A stretch of 64,000 bases of DNA from Arthrobacter crystallopoietes (GTDB lineage: Bacteria > Actinomycetota > Actinomycetes > Actinomycetales > Micrococcaceae). Both the position numbers and the translations under genes were made by a program. The notes beneath the pieces are model-generated. The model made no database searches and was not told where the DNA came from. It saw nothing but the letters and a program-made list of their open reading frames with translations. The stretch lies in assembly GCF_002849715.1 (NCBI RefSeq), contig NZ_CP018863.1:992001-1056000 (forward strand), in the 5' to 3' direction. Shown here in pieces: positions 46,391 to 53,603 of this stretch (position 1 is the first letter of the stretch; each line of letters starts with the position of its first letter).

Positions 46391-46996
46391 ATGCGAGTGG
46401 ATTTCTCCCCTGATGACCTCGGCCCCCGGGACTTCTACAAGTTCCTGACCTCCGTGGTCATCCCGCGCCCCATCGCCTGGGTTTCAACGCTCAGTGCCGA
46501 CGGTATCCCCAATCTTGCCCCGCACTCCTTCTTCACGGTCGCCTCCACCGATCCGCCGATTGTCCAGTTCACCCCGACGGCACGCAAGGATTCGCTGAAC
46601 AATGTGGAGGCCACCGGCGAATTCGTGGTCAACTTCGCCTCGGAGGACCTGTTCGCTGAGATCAACGGCACGGGGACCAATTTTCCGGCGGACATCAGCG
46701 AGTTCGACGCCGTGGGGCTGGCGATGGAGCCGAGCCGCACCGTGCGTCCGGCGAGGGTTGCGGAATCGCCGGCAGCGCTGGAATGCAAGCTGCACCGGAT
46801 CATCCCGGTGGGCAATTCGTGGCTGGTCCTCGGGGAGGTGAGCTTCGCCGTCGTGAATCAGGAGATGATGGACGGCAAGCATCCGGAGGCACGCAGGTTG
46901 AAGCCGCTGGCCCGGCTGGGGCTCAACGAATGGAGCAGGTTGGGACAAATCGTCACGATCGATCGGATCCCCTACCGCGACTGGCCGAAAAGCTAA
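46391..46996 (+). CDS. Flavin reductase-like protein (DIM6/NTAB family)
   Basis: A 201-residue FMN-binding split-barrel protein with IPRPIAWVSTLSADGIPNLAPHSFF and FTPTARKDSLNNVEATGEFV, typical of the DIM6/NTAB flavin reductase family. It may supply reduced flavin or act as a flavoprotein oxygenase partner. No ribosome binding site is seen; TATGGT at 46374-46379 lies 11 bases before the ATG, so a very short or absent leader is likely. It overlaps the next gene tail to tail by 4 bases. Confidence 0.85.
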   Translation: MRVDFSPDDLGPRDFYKFLTSVVIPRPIAWVSTLSADGIPNLAPHSFFTVASTDPPIVQFTPTARKDSLNNVEATGEFVVNFASEDLFAEINGTGTNFPADISEFDAVGLAMEPSRTVRPARVAESPAALECKLHRIIPVGNSWLVLGEVSFAVVNQEMMDGKHPEARRLKPLARLGLNEWSRLGQIVTIDRIPYRDWPKS

Positions 46997-47214
46997 GCCT
47001 TCCTGCGGCCGAAAAGGAAGTAGGCAATGGGGCCCAGGAAATTGACGAAGGTACCAGCGACCCAGGCTGCCTTTGGCCCGTTCACTTCCGCGGCCGAGCG
47101 GCGCTTCAGGTCCTTCAGCGCCACGGCCTGCAGTCCCAGCTGGATGCCGATCATCAGCGCGCCCTTGGCCTTCTGGCCGTTGTTGAGTTCCTTCCACGTT
47201 TTCTTCCGTGCCAT
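46993..47214 (-). CDS. Small PLDc_N-like membrane protein
   Basis: A 73-residue basic protein with a single C-terminal hydrophobic helix (AAWVAGTFVNFLGPIAYFLFGRRK), matching the small actinobacterial proteins related to the N-terminal segment of cardiolipin synthase. Function unknown. GGAG precedes the ATG; the frame's upstream extension toward 47520 overlaps the mhuD gene and is rejected. Confidence 0.75.
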   Translation of the reverse strand: MARKKTWKELNNGQKAKGALMIGIQLGLQAVALKDLKRRSAAEVNGPKAAWVAGTFVNFLGPIAYFLFGRRKA

Positions 47215-47292
47215 AGTGCGCTCCTGCCATAAAAGGCCGTCATATAGGGCTGGACCCAGTCTATGGTCAGGGGTGCCGAGCATAATAGGCCC

Positions 47293-47631
47293 ATGAGCAT
47301 CGTGAAAATCAACGCCATCACCGTACCCGCCGACTCCGGAGACGAGCTGGCCAAACGCTTCGCGGCCCGCGCCGGCGCCGTGGACAACCAGGACGGCTTC
47401 GAGGGTTTCGAACTGCTGCAGCCCACCGACGAGCGCAACACCTGGCTGGTCATTACCCGCTGGCGGGACGAGGAGTCCTTCGAGGCGTGGAAGAGCTCGA
47501 AGGCTTTCGGCCACGGCCACTCGCAGGAAGGCGGCGAGGGCGCGCCGGCGCAGAAGCCCGTGGGCATGTCCGCGGAGCTGTGGAGCTACAAGGTATCCGG
47601 CGGCAGCGCGGGCAACACCGCCAACGCCTGA
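47293..47631 (+). CDS. mhuD: MhuD-like heme-degrading monooxygenase (ABM family)
   Basis: A 112-residue ABM-fold protein. The start SIVKINAITVPADSGDELAK and the following KRFAARAGAVDNQDGFEGFE closely match mycobacterial MhuD, which opens heme and frees iron. The key residues fit: N7, W66 at the MhuD position, and His at 74/76 near the heme-ligand position 75. Acts in the cytoplasm. CATAAT at 47281-47286 lies 6 bases before the ATG with no ribosome binding site, so the mRNA may be leaderless. The C-terminal 25 residues are longer than in MhuD. Confidence 0.78.
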   Translation: MSIVKINAITVPADSGDELAKRFAARAGAVDNQDGFEGFELLQPTDERNTWLVITRWRDEESFEAWKSSKAFGHGHSQEGGEGAPAQKPVGMSAELWSYKVSGGSAGNTANA

Positions 47632-47651
47632 TTTTTGCCGAAGCGGGCCGG

Positions 47652-48365
47652 CTAGCTCCGCTCGTAGATCCAGTTCAAGCCGTTCATTGTCAGCCGGTGT
47701 CTGCCGGTGGCCTGTGCCGCGAGAGCGTTCTGTTCATACTCCGCGTCGCCGGCCCAGACAATCACCTGGCTGCCTCCGCTGGCGGCGAGGCGGCGGCTCT
47801 GGAAGGTCTCCGGTTTACCCGAAGCCGCCCGCTCCATGGCCGCGGCCACGGTCGAGTCCTGTAGCAGTAGGTGCAGTGTCACCCAGGTCGGCGTAACCAG
47901 CTGCATGGTTGCTTCCTGATGGCGGCGCAGGGCTTCGGCGGGGGTCAGCCACGCGTAGTCCATCAGCTCGCCCTCGTTCAGCTTTATCTCCTGCTCCGGG
48001 GCGGGCGCGAGGAAGAACCAGGTTTTGAGCCGCTTCGTCGCCTCGGTCGGCGGGATCCAGCAGGACACGTGGACCAGGCTCTCCGGCGGAACCAGCACGC
48101 CCGTCTCTTCCTGCGTTTCCCGCACCCCGGCACGGCGGGCGGCTGCCAACTCGTGCGCCTCGTCCCCGAACCCGTCCGCGGCGCCGTCGTTATTGGCATC
48201 CGCTGAAGCGGCGGCGTAATCCTCCTGATCCACCCGGCCGCCCGGGAAAACCCAGGCGCCGGCGAAGGAACCGGTGTGCCGCGGCCGCTCGAGCAACAGC
48301 ACTTCCGGTCCGGCCAGGGAATCGCGCAGCAGCACCACCGTCGCCGCAGACCCCACTAAAGTCAT
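47652..48365 (-). CDS. Nudix hydrolase
   Basis: A 237-residue Nudix protein of the NUDT19/CoA-diphosphatase-like type. The start TLVGSAATVVLLRDSLAG is typical, WVFPGGRVDQEDY leads into the box, and the core ARRAGVRETQEETGVLV has the REx2EExG residues that bind the metal. It hydrolyses a nucleoside diphosphate linked to another group. ATG 48365 follows GGAAGGGG; the ATG at 48440 is not supported. Confidence 0.85.
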   Translation of the reverse strand: MTLVGSAATVVLLRDSLAGPEVLLLERPRHTGSFAGAWVFPGGRVDQEDYAAASADANNDGAADGFGDEAHELAAARRAGVRETQEETGVLVPPESLVHVSCWIPPTEATKRLKTWFFLAPAPEQEIKLNEGELMDYAWLTPAEALRRHQEATMQLVTPTWVTLHLLLQDSTVAAAMERAASGKPETFQSRRLAASGGSQVIVWAGDAEYEQNALAAQATGRHRLTMNGLNWIYERS

Positions 48366-48465
48366 TGCCGGCCCCTTCCTCTGCCACCACTGCGGCGGCG
48401 CTGTCCCTATCAGCATTGACCGTATCGCAGAGAAGACCATTCCGCGGCCGGACTACTTAAATGCA

Positions 48466-48505
48466 GCGGCACCGTGAACGGATCCATCTCCGCTCACGGT
48501 GCCGC
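48466..48505 (-). terminator. Terminator after catA
   Basis: A perfect 12-bp stem GCGGCACCGTGA with its complement (48494-48505), 18 bases past the catA stop. Confidence 0.8.
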
Positions 48506-48522
48506 AAAGACCGGCGCCGGTT

Positions 48523-49371
48523 TTACTTGGCCGGGTCCAGCACGAAGTTGTAGGTGACTTCGCGGCCGGTGCCGTCCGCCTTGTCCTGCGGATCCAGGAC
48601 CAGTTCAGGCTTCACGGCCGAGGCGATGTCATCCGAGAGGTGCTCGTCGCCCACGAAGTACAGCTGGGCGGTGATGAGCTGGTGGTCGGCAGCGTGCACC
48701 TTGACGTGGATGTGCGCGGGACGCCAGGCGTGCCAGCCGGCGGCGGCGATCAGCTTGCCGCAGGCACCGTCCGTCGGGATCTGGTACGGGGCCGGCTGCA
48801 TGGTGTTGATCTGGTAGAAACCGTCGGCATCGGCAACCACGGTGCCGCGCAGGTTCCACTCGGGCAGGCCCGGTGCGAACTGGGAGTAGAAGCCCTTGTC
48901 ATCAGCGTGCCAGATCTCGACAATGCCGCCGGCCAGCGGTTCGCCGTCGACGTTGGTGATGCGGCCCTGGAACAGCAGCGGCGTGCCGGGCTCGTCGTCG
49001 CGCATCGGCAGCGTGGCCGGGGTCTGCTGTTTCGGGGAATCCGGAACGTAGTACGGGCCCTCGATGGTGCCCTTGCTGCCCTCGCGGTCTTCGCTGGCCA
49101 CCTCTTCGACGGAGTGCTCTACCCACACATCGAGGAACAGCGGCCATTCGCCGTCCTCGCCGACCTGGATCAGCCACGCCTTCAGCGCGTTGTACTCGTC
49201 GTAGGTGACCTTTTCTTCCAGAATCGTGTCATTGATCGCCCCGATCACGCGGGACGCCAGCAGGTTGACGCGCTCCTTGCTGGTGTCAGCGGCGAACTTC
49301 TTGTTCTCGCGGAAGCGTTCGGTGGCGTTGGCGCCCGAGGCGGCGGCGGTGGCCTGGATTTCCTGTGTCAT
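48523..49371 (-). CDS. catA: Catechol 1,2-dioxygenase (intradiol)
   Basis: A 282-residue intradiol dioxygenase that opens catechol to cis,cis-muconate. The four iron ligands fall in EGPYYVPDSP (Tyr), DADGFYQINTMQPAPYQIP (Tyr) and HAWRPAHIHVKV (two His). AAGGAAAC precedes the ATG; an upstream in-frame ATG at 49443 is rejected. It is divergent from benABCD, which makes its substrate. In many actinobacteria catA sits with catRBC; here catRBC is separated by the ben operon. Confidence 0.95.
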   Translation of the reverse strand: MTQEIQATAAASGANATERFRENKKFAADTSKERVNLLASRVIGAINDTILEEKVTYDEYNALKAWLIQVGEDGEWPLFLDVWVEHSVEEVASEDREGSKGTIEGPYYVPDSPKQQTPATLPMRDDEPGTPLLFQGRITNVDGEPLAGGIVEIWHADDKGFYSQFAPGLPEWNLRGTVVADADGFYQINTMQPAPYQIPTDGACGKLIAAAGWHAWRPAHIHVKVHAADHQLITAQLYFVGDEHLSDDIASAVKPELVLDPQDKADGTGREVTYNFVLDPAK

Positions 49372-49692
49372 GTCGTTTCCTTCTTTTCCCTTGGCGGTAC
49401 CGCTGCCGGTTGCGGCCCTGTTTCCCCAAGCCGCGTCCCGCATTGCTGATAGGTGAGCAGCGATACAGAAAAACGTGTTCCTGTAACCCTAACCACATTA
49501 TTTAGGACGCACAAATACGAAAAACAGCAGTATTGAGATGTAGATCGTTTCAATCCCACCCTAGGTCAACCCTAGGGGCGTCCCTAGTGTGAGGTGTACC
49601 TCCGACTGGAAGAGTAGTCGCTAAATGCCAAGACCCCGTGTGACAGCGACCACAAGGTTGCGTGGCCACGGACATACATGAAGGAGACGAAG
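49372..49692. other. Divergent catA-benA regulatory region
   Basis: No gene. It carries three CCCTAG repeats and a GAGGT/ACCTC dyad, listed separately, on the benA side. The catA side is AT-rich around 49490-49530 and may hold its promoter. Confidence 0.6.
49559..49602. promoter_or_regulatory. CCCTAG repeats and dyad upstream of benA
   Basis: CCCTAG occurs at 49559, 49570 and 49582, spaced 11 and 12 bases, so on one face of the helix. GAGGTGTACCTC follows at 49591-49602. These are candidate sites for the LAL activator at 53604 or another aromatic-response regulator. Confidence 0.5.
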
Positions 49693-51108
49693 ATGACCCA
49701 GGCACTGAGCGATGTCAGCGCTACGCTGGACGATGCCGTCGTCGAGGATCACGAGAACGGGATCCACCGGGCCAAACGCAAGATCTTCACCGATGAGGAG
49801 ATCTTCGAACTCGAGATGAAGCACATTTTCGAGGGCAACTGGGTGTACCTGGCGCATGAGAGCCAGATCCCGAACGTCGGCGATTACTTCACCACCTACA
49901 TCGGCCGGACCCCGGTGGTCATTTCCCGGTCCAAGGACGGCGAGCTCAACTGCCTGGTCAACGCCTGCAGTCACCGCGGTGCGATGCTGTGCCGGCGCAA
50001 GACGGATAACCGGAACAACTTCACCTGCCCGTTCCACGGCTGGACGTTCAACAACAAGGGCAAGCTGCTCAAGGTCAAGGACTCCCGCGACGCCGGCTAC
50101 CCGGAGCAGTTCAACAAGGACGGCTCGCACGACCTGACCAAGGTCGCCCGCTTCGAGTCCTACCGCGGCTTCCTCTTCGGCTCACTGAAGGAAGACGTCA
50201 AGCCGCTCGAAGAGCACCTCGGCGACTCCACCAAGATCATGGACATGTTGATCGACCAGTCGCCGGAGGGCCTGGAAGTGCTCCGCGGGGCCTCCACCTA
50301 CACCTATGACGGGAACTGGAAGGTCCAGGCCGAGAACGGTGCCGACGGTTACCACGTCTCCGCGACCCACTGGAACTACGCCGCCACCACCTCGCGGCGC
50401 GGGACCGGCGAATCGGCCAACGAGACCAAGGCGATGGACGCGGGCACCTGGGGCAAGCAGGGCGGCGGCTACTACTCCTTCGAGCACGGCCACCTGCTGC
50501 TGTGGATGTGGTGGGGCAACCCCGAAGACCGCCCGCTGTACGAGCGCCGGCAGGAACTGGCCGACGAGCACGGCGTGGACAAGGCAGAGTTCATGGTCGG
50601 CGCCTCGCGCAACCTCTGCCTCTACCCGAACGTCTACATCATGGACCAGTTCTCCTCGCAGATCCGCCACTTCCGGCCCATCTCGGTGGATCAGACCGAG
50701 GTCACCATCTACTGCATCGCGCCTAAGGGCGAGTCCGACGCGGCCCGGGCAAACCGGATCCGGCAGTACGAGGACTTCTTCAACGCCTCCGGCATGGCCA
50801 CCCCGGATGACCTGGAAGAGTTCCGCTCCTGCCAGAAGACCTACCTGGCCGAAACCGCTCCCTGGAACGATATGAGCCGCGGCGTGACCCACCAGCTCAA
50901 CGGCCCTGACGAGCAGGCCAAGAAGATCGGCCTGAACCCGCTCTCCAGCGGCGCGAAGACCGAAGACGAAGGCCTCTACCCCGTCCAGCACAGCTACTGG
51001 GCCGAGACCATGCGCACCGCCGTCGCCGCCGAGGAACGCGAGGCCGCTGAGCGCGCCGCGAACCCCGCCGCCGGGCAGGCCGGCACGTCAACCGGCTGCG
51101 GACACTAG
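49693..51108 (+). CDS. benA: Benzoate 1,2-dioxygenase alpha subunit
   Basis: A 471-residue ring-hydroxylating oxygenase large subunit. The Rieske cluster ligands are in [11 protein letters not shown] and CPFHGW, and the mononuclear iron site begins [13 protein letters not shown]. With BenB and BenC it converts benzoate to the cis-dihydrodiol carboxylate. AAGGAG precedes the ATG at 49693. First gene of benABCD. Confidence 0.94.
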   Translation: MTQALSDVSATLDDAVVEDHENGIHRAKRKIFTDEEIFELEMKHIFEGNWVYLAHESQIPNVGDYFTTYIGRTPVVISRSKDGELNCLVNACSHRGAMLCRRKTDNRNNFTCPFHGWTFNNKGKLLKVKDSRDAGYPEQFNKDGSHDLTKVARFESYRGFLFGSLKEDVKPLEEHLGDSTKIMDMLIDQSPEGLEVLRGASTYTYDGNWKVQAENGADGYHVSATHWNYAATTSRRGTGESANETKAMDAGTWGKQGGGYYSFEHGHLLLWMWWGNPEDRPLYERRQELADEHGVDKAEFMVGASRNLCLYPNVYIMDQFSSQIRHFRPISVDQTEVTIYCIAPKGESDAARANRIRQYEDFFNASGMATPDDLEEFRSCQKTYLAETAPWNDMSRGVTHQLNGPDEQAKKIGLNPLSSGAKTEDEGLYPVQHSYWAETMRTAVAAEEREAAERAANPAAGQAGTSTGCGH

Positions 51109-51132
51109 AGCGAGAGCGGAAGGAATACCATC

Positions 51133-51666
51133 ATGAGCACCGAAACAACCACCATTCCCCTGGGCGCCGAGGAACAGGCGGTCCAACTCGAACAGATCCG
51201 CCAGTTCCTGTACCGGGAAGCCCGCTTCCTGGATGACCGCGAGTTCGAGAAGTGGCTCGACTGCTACCACCCCGACGCCGAGTTCTGGATGCCTGCCTGG
51301 GCCGACGACGACGAGCTCACCGAGGACCCGCAGCGCGAGATCTCGCTGATCTACTACTCCAACCGCGGCGGCTTGGAGGACCGGGTCTTCCGGATCCGCA
51401 CCGACCGATCCAGCGCCACCAGCCTGCCCGAACCGCGCACCGGCCACAACATCACCAACGTTGAAATCGTCGAACAGCTGGGCGATGTCATCGACATCCG
51501 CTTCAACTGGTTCACCCTGTACTACCGCTACAACAACGTGGACACCTACTTCGGCACCTCCTTCTACACGCTCGACTGCAGCGGCAGCCAGCCCGTCATC
51601 ACGAAGAAGAAGGTCGTGCTGAAGAACGACTACATCCACCACGTCGTGGACATCTACCACATCTGA
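51133..51666 (+). CDS. benB: Benzoate 1,2-dioxygenase beta subunit
   Basis: A 177-residue small subunit of the ring-hydroxylating dioxygenase with a SnoaL/NTF2-like fold: FLYREARFLDDREFEKWLDC near the start and HNITNVEIVEQ in the middle. It stabilises the alpha subunit. 24 bases after benA; GGAAGGAA precedes the ATG. Confidence 0.93.
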   Translation: MSTETTTIPLGAEEQAVQLEQIRQFLYREARFLDDREFEKWLDCYHPDAEFWMPAWADDDELTEDPQREISLIYYSNRGGLEDRVFRIRTDRSSATSLPEPRTGHNITNVEIVEQLGDVIDIRFNWFTLYYRYNNVDTYFGTSFYTLDCSGSQPVITKKKVVLKNDYIHHVVDIYHI

Positions 51667-51694
51667 TCTGAAGCATCCGGAAAGGAACACCCCC

Positions 51695-52729
51695 ATGACC
51701 TACAAGGTTGCACTGAGCTTCGAAGACGGCGTCACCCGCTTCATCAACTGCGGTCCCAACGAGACCGTCGCGGACGCCTCGTACAAGGCCCGCATCAACA
51801 TTCCGCTGGACTGCCGCGACGGCGCCTGCGGTACCTGCAAGTCCCTCTGCGAGTCCGGTACGTATGACGGCGGCGACTACATTGACGAGGCGCTCACCGA
51901 CGACGAGGCGGACGCCGGCTACGCGCTGCCGTGCCAGATGACGCCGAAGAGCGACCTGGTGCTGCAGATCCCCACCACCTCGGACATGGCCAAGACCGGT
52001 GCCAGCACGCACACCGGCACGGTCACGGACATCAAGCGCTACTCGCCGACCACCATCGGCTTCAGCATGTCCGTCGGCGACCGGGCCGCGCTGGCCTACC
52101 TGCCTGGCCAGTACGTCAACATCCAGGTGCCCGGCCGCGGCGTCGAGCGTTCCTACTCCTTCAGCAACGGCCCGGACGTGGAAGAGATCTCCTTCCTCGT
52201 CAAGATCACCGACGGCGGCGCCATGTCCACCTACCTGAGCGACGAGGCCAAGGTCGGAGACACCCTGGAGTTCACCGGCCCCATGGGCAGCTTCTTCCTC
52301 CGCGAGCCCAAGCGCCCAGCCCTGCTGCTCGGCGGCGGCACCGGACTGGCCCCGCTGCTGGCCATGCTCGAAACCATGACGACGACGGCGCCCGGCCAGC
52401 CGGTACACCTCATCCTCGGCGTGACCACGGATGCGGATCTGGTGGAGCTGGACAAGCTGCGCCACTACGCCGAGACAATCGAGGGCTTCACCTGGGACTA
52501 CTGCGTGGCGGATCCGGACAGCGAGGCCCCGAACAAGGGCTACGTGACCGCGCTGATCGAGCCGACGCATGTCAATGACGGCGACGTCGATGTTTACCTC
52601 TGCGGTCCGCCTCCCATGGTCGAGGCAGTGCGCGGCTACCTGAAGTCCGAGGGCATCACCCCGGCGAACTTCTACTCGGAGAAGTTTGCGCTGGCAGTCG
52701 CAGCGGATCTGGTCGGAGCCTCGGCATGA
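51695..52729 (+). CDS. benC: Benzoate dioxygenase reductase
   Basis: A 344-residue reductase: an N-terminal 2Fe-2S ferredoxin (CRDGACGTCKSLC and a later Cys in LPCQM), a flavin domain (RSYSFSNGPD) and an NAD domain (LLLGGGTGLAPLLAML). It feeds electrons from NADH to BenAB. AAAGGAAC precedes the ATG. The stop overlaps the benD start by 4 bases (ATGA). Confidence 0.94.
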   Translation: MTYKVALSFEDGVTRFINCGPNETVADASYKARINIPLDCRDGACGTCKSLCESGTYDGGDYIDEALTDDEADAGYALPCQMTPKSDLVLQIPTTSDMAKTGASTHTGTVTDIKRYSPTTIGFSMSVGDRAALAYLPGQYVNIQVPGRGVERSYSFSNGPDVEEISFLVKITDGGAMSTYLSDEAKVGDTLEFTGPMGSFFLREPKRPALLLGGGTGLAPLLAMLETMTTTAPGQPVHLILGVTTDADLVELDKLRHYAETIEGFTWDYCVADPDSEAPNKGYVTALIEPTHVNDGDVDVYLCGPPPMVEAVRGYLKSEGITPANFYSEKFALAVAADLVGASA

Positions 52730-53550
52730 CCGGTGCCCCGGAGGCAACGCCCGCCGGTTCGCCCAAGGTGTTTCCGGGCCGGTTCGAGGGCAAGATCGCC
52801 GTCGTTACCGGCGCCGCGCAAGGCATCGGGCTGGCCGTGGCCCGCCGGATCAGTGCGGAAGGCGCCGCCGTCGTGCTGGTGGACCGTGCCGAACTGGTCC
52901 ATGAGGTGGCAGCGGAGCTCCGCGCCACCGGCGCCAAGGCCAGCAGCGTGACGGCCGATCTGGAGCAGTTCGACGGCGCGGAGTCGGCGGTGGCCGAAGC
53001 CGTCGCCGCCTTCGGCCGGATCGATGTGCTGATCAACAACGTCGGCGGCACCATCTGGGCCAAGCCGTACGAGCATTACGCCGCCGAGGAGATCCAGAAA
53101 GAAATCCAACGCTCCCTGTTCCCCACCTTGTGGACCTGCCGCGCGGCTCTGCCGCAGCTGATCGAACAGGGCGCCGGCGTGATCGTCAACGTTTCCTCGG
53201 TGGCCACCCGCGGTGTGAACCGGGCGCCGTACGCGGCGGCGAAGGGGGGCGTCAATGCCCTGACCCAGTCGCTGGCTCTGGAAGCTGCCCAGCACGGCGT
53301 CCGCGTGGTCGCCACGGCCCCGGGCGGCACCGAGGCCCCGGCCCGCAAGGTCAAGCGCGGACCCGAACCGGAGCAGGAACAGGAAAAAATCTGGTACCAG
53401 CAGATCGTCGATCAGACGGTGGACTCTTCGCTGCTCAAGCGCTACGGGACCTTGGACGAGCAGGCCGCGGCCATCGTCTTCCTGGCCTCGGACGAAGCGT
53501 CCTACATTACGGGCACCATCCTGCCCGTGGCCGGCGGCGATCTGGGCTGA
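52726..53550 (+). CDS. benD: Benzoate cis-diol dehydrogenase
   Basis: A 274-residue short-chain dehydrogenase (GAAQGIGLAVARR for NAD, NVGG, and the active-site YAAAKGG). It oxidises and decarboxylates 1,6-dihydroxycyclohexa-2,4-diene-1-carboxylate to catechol, the CatA substrate. Translation is likely coupled to benC. It ends the benABCD operon. Confidence 0.93.
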   Translation: MTGAPEATPAGSPKVFPGRFEGKIAVVTGAAQGIGLAVARRISAEGAAVVLVDRAELVHEVAAELRATGAKASSVTADLEQFDGAESAVAEAVAAFGRIDVLINNVGGTIWAKPYEHYAAEEIQKEIQRSLFPTLWTCRAALPQLIEQGAGVIVNVSSVATRGVNRAPYAAAKGGVNALTQSLALEAAQHGVRVVATAPGGTEAPARKVKRGPEPEQEQEKIWYQQIVDQTVDSSLLKRYGTLDEQAAAIVFLASDEASYITGTILPVAGGDLG

Positions 53551-53603
53551 TCGGTGCCCTCGGCGCCATCGGGCTAAGCTCGGGCGGGCTAAGCTCGTAG
53601 GCG

